From Podocnemis expansa (Eukaryota > Chordata > Testudines > Podocnemididae), in the NCBI GenBank assembly GCA_007922195.1, contig ML681990.1:37267838-37331837 (forward strand): a stretch of DNA of 64,000 nt, read 5' to 3'. A program made the translations under genes and the position numbers. Under the pieces are notes generated by a model that was not told the origin of the DNA, searched no databases, and saw only the letters and a program-made list of their open reading frames with translations. Below, one piece after another: positions 54,776 to 64,000 of this stretch; position 1 is the stretch's first letter; each line of letters begins with the position of its first letter.

Positions 54776-54894
54776 AAAAAAGCTTTTTATAGAGGCAAAG
54801 GGAACAAATCTAAAGGCTGGGCAGGATGGAAGGTCTTGGGACCCTGAAAAGATTGTCCAAAGTCCAAAGGGCCCTAAATGATGAGGGTCTTGGA

Positions 54895-55721
54895 CGGGGG
54901 GTTAAAGTATAATTTGGTGGGCCCTGGAGCCCTCCTAATTGGGCAGGCCCCTTTCCTGCATGTATGGCCCCCCACATGCATGGGTGACCCCCCCTCACAT
55001 ATCTGGCGCCCCCCTGCACCTCAGCTCCTGCTCCCCATCCCATCTCCTGCCCCCCACATGCAAACTCTCACCCCAGCTACTGCCCCAAAACACCAACCCC
55101 CATCAGACCCCTTTCCCCATGTCCTTCTCAGCCCCTATCCCCACTCCCTACATTCCCTGCCCCATTCCAGCCCTCCTAACTCGCTGCCCCCAGCTCCCCA
55201 TCTTCATGCCACTCCCTTCAGCCCCCCAAGCCCTCCCCATCCCACCATCCTGACTCCTTATCCTCCCTCCCCAGACCCCCTCTCTGCCCCCATGCTTTCC
55301 CTGCCAGCTGCCTGACCACCCCAACCCTCCCCCAGCCCCTTACCTGGCTGAAGAGCTGGGCGGGGGGGGGGGGCAGGAGGATGCAGTGCTGACTGGCCAG
55401 TGGGCTGGCAAGCAGGAGTCCAGACCAGAGGTGGGGGCCTGGTCACATGGACACCCAAGCCCTGAAAGAAAGGGGCAGAGCCTCCACAGGCTCCAGGGAA
55501 GGGAGGGAGGGGCGGCTGGGCTGGCCCCCGCCCACAGCCCCTCCCTTTCGCCAGCCTAGGGGGAACACACCGGAATGCTGTGTTCCAGCATGCCCTTCTA
55601 TTTTTAGGGGACCCCAGAATGCGGCATTCCAGGGCGTTCCCCAATTTTTAGGGGGCCCAGAATGCTGGCTCCCTAAAAATAGGAGACACCAGAACAGCAT
55701 TTCCCCTTACTTTAACCCCTG
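54895..55721. mobile_element. Non-autonomous hAT element, 827 bp, GC-rich
   Basis: Flanks GTCTTGGA (54887-54894) and GTCCTGGA (55722-55729) agree at seven of eight. The left end is CGGGGGGTTAAAGTA; the reverse complement of the right end is CAGGGGTTAAAGTA. The inside is C-rich on the plus strand, with a repeated GAATGC-GCATTCC block near 55570-55670 and no transposase. Confidence 0.82.
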
Positions 55722-56026
55722 GTCCTGGAGAAAGGTTTTGTTATTTTTGCATTGTTCTGCCAGTGTCTGTGCTTTTAATACAATACTATTAATAGTTTAT
55801 GCATGGAATTTTAAAAGTCACTTTGCAGACCCACCAAGTTCTGTTCGGTAATTGTCGCATGTCCTTGAAAGGCTAAACTGTAAACCAGAGAATCCGTGAA
55901 GATGGTTCTTTGAGAAAGAGCATGCTTCATTTATATGGAAGACTTGGGAAAGAGCAGCATGGTCTTGACCCCCACAATTGATCCTGAGAGTCCAGAAACA
56001 GTTCCTGGATGTTTCTGGGACTCAGT

Positions 56027-56315
56027 GGGTATTTCTACGCTCTTCTGGGAGCAAGGCTCCTGTCCAGGTAGCCAGACTTGCGCTAGGGGGCTTGAGCTAA
56101 TGCACTAAAAATAATAAATGTAGGTGTGGTGGCTCAGGCAGCATTTCAGGCTTTCAAACCCCCCTAACTCCTCCCCAGGTCTGTGTTTGTGTGGCTCCTG
56201 AGTCTCCACCCTCAATATCCACAGCACTATATTCAGCATGCTAGCTCAAGCCCTGCTAGTATGTGCCTGCTACTCAGATTGGAAGGTCTGCTCACAGTTG
56301 CTGTGTAGACATATA
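56027..56315. mobile_element. Inverted-repeat MITE with GGGTATTTCTACGC end
   Basis: GGGTATTTCTACGC at the left is inverted to GCTGTGTAGACATAT at the right in degraded form, and inner GCTTGAGC and GCTCAAGC blocks pair. From memory a GGGTATGTCTACAC-type palindromic family is common in turtles. No duplication is visible. Confidence 0.55.
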
Positions 56316-56902
56316 ATTTAGAAGCATCAGAATACAGCAATCCAGTGGTTGAGGTGGAACTCAGCAATCAAGTCTGTGACACATGCATTTTGATTCTCAT
56401 TTTTTTGTCCTAGAGTCCTCATGTATATTTGAATCCTTATCCCTTTAGACTACCAAGACATAGGAGTAAAACAACAATTGTCCATTAAAATATTCTCATA
56501 AAATGGATTTTTGAGCATCTCAGTGTATTGTTGGATACACAATCTGTGTGTGAGGTCATAGGTTGTAGGTCTTCTTGTAGCAGAATTAAACTTGCTCTCT
56601 AGAAAAAGGCAGACTGTGATTTCTGTTGCTCTACACTGGCTGTGAATAACCAGCTGTCTGATTCAATAAACTGACTAACAAAAAGACAACCACAGATCAA
56701 TATCTGTTGTACAGTGTCTGTGTACAATGTCCCATGCTCTAATGAGAATCAATACAAGAAACAGGTGAATACAATTGGACAGGATACTTAACCATGTTTC
56801 CTAAGATGATTATTCAAAAACTAGATCAACATCTGTTTAAAATGAAATACTTTATCCAAGAAAACTTTGACTAAAAACAAATTTCAAACTAAGCCAAAAA
56901 CA
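56316..56902. other. Unassigned DNA
   Basis: Nothing recognised. Confidence 0.4.
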
Positions 56903-57130
56903 TAGGAATTGCTATACTAAGTTGAATCAGTGGATTATCTAGTCTAGCATCCTGTTTCAAAAAATGTAGAATAGTTGCTACTTCAGAGGAAGATGCAGAA
57001 AAATCCTGCAGTAGATAGTAACAGAATAACCTGCTTATAGGACATGTATTTTCTTAACTTCTATTAATCAGAGATTGCCCTGGAGAAAGAGGTTTTATAT
57101 CCCTAACAAAATGCCTTGTTTTTTGGCTGT
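56903..57130 (+). repeat. Old interspersed repeat, unnamed
   Basis: ATAGGAATTGCTATACTAAG, ATCTAGTCTAGCATCCTG, GCTACTTCAGAGGAAGATGC and GGTTTTATATCCCTAAC resemble, from memory, a common sauropsid repeat with a consensus such as ATTGCCATACTGGGTCAGAC. It is heavily diverged. Confidence 0.4.
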
Positions 57131-58869
57131 GGTCTCCCCCCCCCCATCCCCACACCCTCTCCCAATATTTGCTACTGTAACTTATTATGTTCTTGCTACC
57201 AAAATGCATGCAATCTCTAAGACTGGTGGTGTAAAAATATGGCTATTATAATATTTCCCTATGTCTCCGCTAGGCTAGTAAATAGTTAAATAACTCTAAT
57301 CTGACAATATCTTTGCTAATAAAAGCAACATGTTTGATTTGAGATGAGCCTGTTATCTGAGAGTACTATATTCAGACAGCTGCTAGGCATTTGTGTGCAT
57401 GCTCCTAAATCTCACTAATTTTATGAGAAATTAATAACTGTTCATTATATTTCTTTTAAAAAGCATTAATCCAAAGAGTATAAACAACATCAGATAATTC
57501 ATGTGGTCATAGCACTAAAGCCAACAAAGAATTTTGAAAGGGATTAAAAAACTTTATGTATTCCATATAAGCTAGTTTTTATTAGGAACTAAAATGAGAC
57601 CTTCATGGGTATATTTTCGCACATTAGCCTAGTGTGTGGTCTTTTAATTTTCTTCTGAAGCATCTAGAACCAGTCACTGTCAGAGAAGAGGATATTGGTG
57701 TAGGTAGATTATGGAAATATCCCAGTGTGGCAATTCTTATATACCATGGAAGACAAACAGCAAAAATAAGTATATGTATAACCATAGCGTGAATATTATG
57801 CAGTGACTACTTTGATGAAAATTGCAGGTAGCTGACCAGTAAACTCTAAATTGCAAAAGAAGCTAAATTCATGAGGAATATTATTTGCCGCTAATATTGT
57901 GACCTCTCTAGCCTCCGTTATTTTTTATATGAAATGTTCATAGTTGACACTAGCTAGCTTTGAGTCCAGTGTAACCTCATAAACTAACTTAGCTAAAGAC
58001 GCCAGAGGGGGACATGATGTCCTGGGAGTTCTCATGTAATTCTCATCATGTGGGGAGAAAGCTGCTTTTGCACATATGTTCTCACAATGACTTGAGTTCT
58101 CCTTCTCCTGTTACTATAATGTGCAAATCATGTTTATTATTATGTCAAACCAAAGAATAAATATCAGGAACATGCAGAATAATAAGTCAGTGATGAAGGA
58201 TGCAACTCAAGTTTGAAATTCAGAATACAAAGTATCCAAGAGTTCAGATGTTTATCTGTACCTCTTCTTTCTTCCTCCTTTCATCCTATTTCATTCTTTT
58301 TGCCTTCTCCAGTGGGATTGTCATTGAGCTGGCTGGCCTCCAATACATTTTTTTCAGTTTCTCAATTTTCCCTCTTCCATGCCCTCTTACAGAATGTTTT
58401 CTCCTCCTCTGTAGAATCCATTCCTCTTTGCCATCATCCTATGGCTTCCTTATCTCATGTAGAGCTCTGTGATTCCTCTAAAACATACTAACTATGATGA
58501 CTTAATGAGAAAGTTCAGTAGAGTCTGGTCTTTCTGGATGCTGCTGCACTGCACAGTTCAAAGTTGTTTCAGAATATCCTCACCTATTTAGTCCCTGGCA
58601 CTACACTGTCTTTTCATCTACAGTGAACAGTTGCATTCAGATTTTGCAGAGAGGGAAAAGATTTAGCATTCAGCTATAAATGAGATGCAACAGATGGGGA
58701 AGCTTCAATACATTACACAGTTAGAAGCGTACAGCTGTCTGAGGGCCAAACATCATAGGCAGCCTATCGGAAAGTTGGTGGCAATAGGAAGTAAAATGTT
58801 GGAAAGGGTCCCAGTCAGGGATAAGGCTGTGATATCGTTCAAAATTAAGGTTCATACTACCTGTTGAAC
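57131..58869. other. Unassigned DNA
   Basis: AT-rich; the two overlapping plus-strand frames of about 90 codons at 58200-58491 are pyrimidine-rich and motif-free. Confidence 0.4.
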
Positions 58870-59193
58870 AAGACTCCTCAAAGAACTGGTAACAGGATTG
58901 ATAACTGTATATACATATTTGAGAGTGTAAACAATAAAGATGGAGAAAAACTGTGTGGCATGGTACACAAGAATATGAATAACTTGAGCAGAATGAAACT
59001 ACATTTAGGCTGAGTATCAGAAAAAGTGTCTGACCAGTGAGACGTGAGAAGGTGAGGCATATTCTTCCAAAGCACTATAGTATCTGTCCAGGAACTGTCA
59101 TTTAAGACATTTAAAATTTTACTAGACAAATAGCTATAAAAATCATTATAGAAAATAATCCTGAGAGCTCTTTTCCATTTCTAATTTCTATAA
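58870..59193 (+). mobile_element. 3' end of a diverged CR1-group LINE
   Basis: AATGAAACTACATTTAGGCTG, GAGTATCAGAAAAAGTGTCTG and ACTTTTTAAG-like blocks followed by GAGAGCTCTTTTCCATTTC and TTTCTATAAC form the RT C-terminus and the tail of a CR1-like element, with frames full of stops. Confidence 0.55.
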
Positions 59194-61256
59194 CACTGAC
59201 TTCAAGATTAGCAAGTCAGTTAAAAGCAATGATGTGCGGGTTCTTCCTATACGCATAGGGATCTCTGAATCTCTGAAATGTTGCATCAGTTCAGGTAACA
59301 TTTGTGTCTTTTAGTGGAAGCCAAGATAAAGGAGTTGTTCCTTCAGTTTAACATAAACCTTCAGTTGTTGTGTGGTTCTGAGTATGTAAATTGCTGCTGA
59401 TTTTTGTTAATGACTGTAAACTGTTAGGCCTGATCCAAAATCCATTGAAATTAATGGAAAGACTCCTATTCTAGGCTGGCAATTCTGTATCTGTTTTTTT
59501 GCAGAGGCATGGCTTGCTACAACTTACATTTTCTGCAGAAGATTGGGGGTGGGGGAGAAAAACCTATTAAGTTTATGGAAATGAGGTATCATTTACATAA
59601 TGTGCCACCAAGGTTAACACACACAGTAATCAAACTAGACCAATCAAAGCTGCACTGGCATCAGCAGATATATTTTCAAACACTGTTAGTCTCTGCAAAC
59701 ATACAAATGTGTCATTAGTAGCTAAAGAAATCCTCATCAGCAATTTGGTTAAAAAAATATACTCACACACACAAAAACCCTCACAACACCTGCTAATCTA
59801 TCTGCAATCATTAGCACCCAAATTTCACTTGAGAAAGGGTGGGGCATCTGGAGAATTCATTTACAAGAAGGATAAAATCAGTCACTTTAGGCTGTTTTTT
59901 TCAAGTTCTGCTAATTTTGATGAACAGTTTTTGACTGCACAATCATTTTTAATTTGTCTCAGGTATACCTAAATAAATAAATTAATTAAATAAATAAAGA
60001 GGATGGGGTGGCTCTTATGAAAGACCCAAACTGAGTTTGGTAAAATTCAGTCCCAGCTTTCTGTATAAATTATTGGTGATATGAAGTTAAGAAGCAAATG
60101 CAGGCACTTTTTGCACCTCTCTCCATGCGTATTCAGAGCTGTGAAAAGTATTTACACAACCTGAAATACGAGGTTACCAGAAATGTTATTCAAAATGCCC
60201 AATAACACAAAATATCAGTTTTCAATAACTTTGCAGTTTAATATAATTCAGTATGGAAATTGGCAGTAAGCACATTTTATTTTTGCTTCAATGCATTATT
60301 TCTAGAAATAAACTGGTGAAGAGTGTTAATCAAGAGAAAAGGTACCACAATGAATGAATCCTAATGGTGATATCTCAAGGGACTCAGAACATCACAGCCC
60401 ATTTCCAGATCATCTGGGAAATGTTACAAGATCTTGCCAGATGTGAAGATTTAGACTCAGATTCCATGGTGACATATGCAGCGTAAATTTATACATGGAT
60501 AATAACATTCCAGTTTTTAAATAGCTATCTGTATGTCTTTCACTTTTTTTTTCTGGCTATTCTAATTGTTCTATTCAGCTCAAGACAGAGCTCGTAGTTG
60601 TTATTGCCATTAATCTGTCTGACTTCAGTCCCCAAAAGGAGCTCTGTCACAATGAGCAAGTGCTGTTTAGCAGTCCCATTTGAAAGTGTGTCAGTTGACC
60701 CACAACAGAAGTGATACTCTTGAAGCCCTGGGACAAAGTACTTGCTGTGAAAAATATAAAGCTTTGATTTACTTTTTTAATATAGAAGGGAAAGGACAAC
60801 CTGTTCCCATCTCCTTAGGACTGAAAAACAACAGGTGCTTTAGGACAGATATTCTTGTTATATATTAGTATTGCAGAGCATGAGAATAGTCTCAGGTTGC
60901 CAATTCTTTCAATATTAGTTCAGGCTTTGAAGTGTGGTGGTTTTCTTACAGACTCAGCTTTTTCAGTCATGTGATTACATGTGAATCTTGGTTTTAATCA
61001 CAATGACAACAAAAGAAAGCTTCTAGTGCTCTTACTTGCAGAGAAAAGTTTGAAAACGTGAATCCTCCCACAAATCAGAAGGTCAAAAATAAGAATAAAA
61101 ATGTGTTGTTTTTAAAAGTCATGATTTTTATGCTTGTCTTGAGATTTTGGGGCTTGATCTAAATCAGGCCCGTGATTTAGAACATGTGGGGCTTGCCCAA
61201 CTGTGTTCTTTCTTAAAATGAAGGTCTTAATGCTGCAAAGATTTATGTACACAAGT
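59194..61256. other. Unassigned DNA with an AAAT microsatellite
   Basis: No gene or element recognised besides the AAAT repeat near 59967-59999. Confidence 0.45.
59967..59999. repeat. (AAAT)n microsatellite
   Basis: About eight imperfect AAAT units. Confidence 0.85.
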
Positions 61257-61733
61257 AAGGGCTTGTCTAGATGAACAGTAAGTGCAGGGGTCTGCAACCT
61301 GCAGCTCCAGAGCTGCATGCTGCTCTTTGACTGCCCCCTTGTGACCCTGGGATCCAGGCCTCCCCCATCAGGGGCCCCTGCAGGGGGCCCATACCAGGCT
61401 CTGGGCTCCTCCCCTCACCCTGGCAGGGTACCCTGTGGCTAGCGTCCAGGCCCAGCTCCCCCACCTGTAGGTTACACCCATTGTGGTTCTCAAAACACTT
61501 AGGAACTGAAGGAATTTTTTAAAATAGCTCTTATCTTTCAGGGTGCTAGCCCCTGAGTTAGTGTATGGCAAACCGGAGTATAAATCTATACTTAACTCTT
61601 TAATGGATCATGCTGCTGTGCACTGAAACTTCCCTTCCCTATTGTGATTTGATCTATTATGTTTTCAAATTGGAGTTGGTGAATGGACTCTGGGGAAATT
61701 TTACTGTAGTGTATCATGTTCACATAGACTGTG
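61257..61733. mobile_element. GGGCTTGTCTA-family MITE, split by a hAT element
   Basis: It starts GGGCTTGTCTAGATGAACAG, the same start as the 43354 element family. After the hAT at 61285-61555 the sequence AGTTAGTGTATGGCAAACC continues it. The right end near 61733 (GTTCACATAGAC) is an imperfect inverse of the left. Confidence 0.55.
61285..61555. mobile_element. Short hAT element, 271 bp, nested
   Basis: Flanks AGTAAGTG (61277-61284) and AGTTAGTG (61556-61563) agree at seven of eight. The left end is CAGGGGTCTGCAACCTG; the reverse complement of the right end is CAGGGGCTAGCACCCTG. There is no coding potential. Confidence 0.83.
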
Positions 61734-62899
61734 AGGGTGCAGCATTCTAGTGTGCTAGAGACTGACAGCCCAGCTTACTCTGCACTATCAGCTGATTTAG
61801 GCAAGCCCGCTGAACTCAAAATCAATCTCAAGTCTTCGTCTGTAATAGAGAAACAAAATTTTAATGGACTCTGTTGCTGGCCTGCTGGGGTACTTTTATC
61901 TATCTGGAGTCTCTCCTACTTCTAGACATAATACACTATTTTGAGACAATGAAAATCTAATTTAATAAATTTGGTTTTTGTAGAACATGTTTTTTATGTC
62001 TCAGTTATTGGTTACAGCTGAGCCACTAGACCAAAGAGTTTTAGTGAGAGCCAGTTTTTCAACAGAACTTCAGCCTGGCCTCTGTTTCTGTGACCTAACC
62101 TCAGCATTCATACCGCACAAAATCAAACTGAATTTGCATTAATTCGCATGTGCAAATGGAATCCATCCCAATCTGTCGTGTGTATCACTGTGAATATGTA
62201 TAAAATTATACACATAAGTGAAGGCTATGTTTTAAAATGTTGGTCCCTAATTAACTAGAATATCCAGGGACTCAATATAAATTTTAGCTTCAGAGCAAGG
62301 GCTGAAAAACTGAAAAAGCCTTTTAATTTCACGTTACATGGAATAATTAAAAATAACTTTAAGAAATATCATGGGCTTGAAAGGTTCTTCAACTTACCAA
62401 TGCAATATTTTCTCTTCTTAAAATTAGAGCTTCCATTACTGCTGGTGGATGCTTTAAAATCCATGGGCCATGCAGACCCTTCTCTGGGTTGCTCAATATG
62501 TATGTCTAGGTGATGGGTTTATTCTGCATTCTCTTCTGTCATGGTGCAGATTTCATCTTACAAGTACTCTATATGTGGCAAAGTGGAGGAGCTGAGCCTC
62601 CTACTTCCTCTCAGGCCATCTCTGACTTCTTTTAAGCAATTTGCTTCTCGTGTAGTAATAAGAGTTAGATCTCAGACCATGTCCATAGTAGGATACTACT
62701 TTCATGTGGCAATACAGCTAGCCTGCAGAATGTATTTTCAACTTGTAGTCAGGAACATGCAGTACCAAAATGCAGTACTGTCCTTCAATTTGTGTTCAAT
62801 CCTGGGGGAGGGGTTACCAAGAGTAAGACAGTAGTAGTTGCTGACCTTCATCATTCCAAAATTCAAATATTTCCATTTCTTGATGATTAATTAGCCTGA
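61734..62899. other. Unassigned DNA, perhaps including upstream DIRS sequence
   Basis: The plus-strand frame 62541-62834 might be decayed DIRS RT because it precedes DIRS RNase H and recombinase remnants, but no clear motif supports this. Confidence 0.35.
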
Positions 62900-64000
62900 G
62901 GAACATCAAAAGGACAGGTCAAAAAACTACCTTCATGATCAGATCTGTTCTCTCATCTGGGTGCTGAAATAACTAGAGAAATTGGCATTACCACCAACAT
63001 AACAAATACATCTCATTGGGGCAGATCTTGACACGAATGCCTTGATACATTGACTGATCAATGTGGAAAAAGTTCATTTTAATGATGTCTATGCCATTTT
63101 TGTTAAAAGCAGAAACTCCACCTGAGCCACTTATGCAGCAAAATAGAAACTAGGCCAAATCTCATTTATTATCACAAAGATGCACAGAGATCAGATATAG
63201 TCTATGTCTTCTACATTTGGTCTCTTCATCAATTCAGTGAGAGTTCATTTAGCAGACATTTCAGCTTTATACACATTGATGGACTGCTTCCTTATCTTTT
63301 CACATCTCTTGATAGCCAGATTTTAAAGGGATTTATGATTATCCTTGCTGTGACCAATCCAGTACCTTCACAGGATCTCTATTTGGTATCATCACTCTTA
63401 ATAAGTTTCCCATTTGAACCTATGGGAACAGTGTCTTTACCATTGCCATCAATGAAAGCAGCATTCTTTGTAGCAGTTATTTCTGTGAGGACAGTGTCAG
63501 ACTATCTGGCATAAATATTTCTAACTCATCCTCCTTTCATGTTAGTCCACAAATCATACTCTCATCTAGGCCATACTCTAAGTTTAAGACCAATTTTTTT
63601 TCAGAATTCCCCTCAATCAGCCCATTCATCTTCCAGTGTTCTTTCCAAACCCTCATTCTAGCAAAGCAGAGGAAAAGCGTCATACCTTTTTTGTTTGGAG
63701 GACTCTATCCTCTTACCTAGGTGGCACAAAGTCTTTCAGATAATCTCCTAGGCTTTTTCCAGCCTATTGTAAAATGATGAATGGCAACTTGTTTCACATC
63801 CATGGTACATCTCATGGGATTGCTGATTATATCAAGCTTTGCCGTAATCTAGCAAAATCTCTCTTCTGAGGCTTAACTGTCATTTCCCCTAGAGCTCGTT
63901 CCACTTCATCAACCTTTTGATCAACATTTGTATAAAGGACACTTGCAAAGCAGCAGTATGGTTATATTTCCATCCATTCTCCAGACACTATACTATTACT
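62900..64000 (+). pseudogene. Second DIRS-type relic: RNase H trace and tyrosine recombinase, cut by the window end
   Basis: Plus-strand frames give a DIRS-like order: an RNase H N-terminal trace near 62980-63040 (THWG-like residues), recombinase N-terminal domain at 63120-63330 (FINSVRVHLADISALYTLMD), the linker NPVPSQDLYLVSSLL and FPFEPMGTVSLPLPSMKAAF at 63355-63470, the first-Arg region VAVISVRTVSDYLA near 63475-63510, and the tyrosine region CKAAVWLYFHPFSRHYTI in the last 60 bases. The recombinase runs opposite to that of the 8.2-16.7 kb element and is far more decayed, with stops every 20-40 codons. Terminal repeats, if present, lie beyond the window. Confidence 0.72.

Overview
The window looks like a gene-poor stretch of a sauropsid genome, most likely a turtle, that is almost entirely built from transposable-element relics. 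The evidence is the co-occurrence of CR1 LINEs, a DIRS-type tyrosine-recombinase retrotransposon, Gypsy elements with a SCAN-like gag, L1/Tx1-like LINE 3' ends and many short hAT and Harbinger-like elements. The species call is an inference from repeat content. I recognise no host exon, functional RNA gene or CpG-island promoter.

Layout. 0-8 kb: a decayed coding relic of an unnamed metazoan protein family (1.56-3.26 kb), four copies or pieces of a palindrome-rich TTTCGAAA element family, and a Gypsy integrase relic on the minus strand cut by a hAT element. 8.2-16.7 kb: one complete DIRS-type element on the minus strand (gag, RT-RNase H, tyrosine recombinase, inverted termini, internal complementary region), split inside its RT by a 2.9 kb hAT insertion. 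17.0-17.8 kb: a CR1 3' end. 18.5-23.3 kb: a Gypsy element with both LTRs and a 5-bp target duplication. It encodes gag, protease and integrase in one frame with a few stops, and has no reverse transcriptase. 23.3-36.6 kb: hAT and other inverted-repeat elements, a LINE 3' end, a probable solo LTR and unassigned AT-rich DNA. 36.6-39.2 kb: a second Gypsy relic that keeps RT-RNase H. 40-48 kb: mostly unassigned. 48-51 kb: an old repeat carrying a CR1 copy and a dimeric inverted-repeat element. 51.6-54.5 kb: two tandem copies of a Tx1-like LINE 3' end, the second carrying a hAT insertion. 54.9-62 kb: further hAT and Harbinger-like elements. 62.9-64 kb: a second, badly decayed DIRS-type relic running off the end.

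The pieces do not form a pathway. They form layers: target duplications and reading frames resuming on both sides of an insertion give a relative order (for example DIRS, then hAT inside it; Gypsy integrase, then hAT inside it; inverted-repeat element, then TTTCGAAA element inside it). Two 10-N assembly gaps lie inside repeated DNA at 22834 and 54213. Family names were assigned by reading translated motifs and termini by eye; no database search was run.
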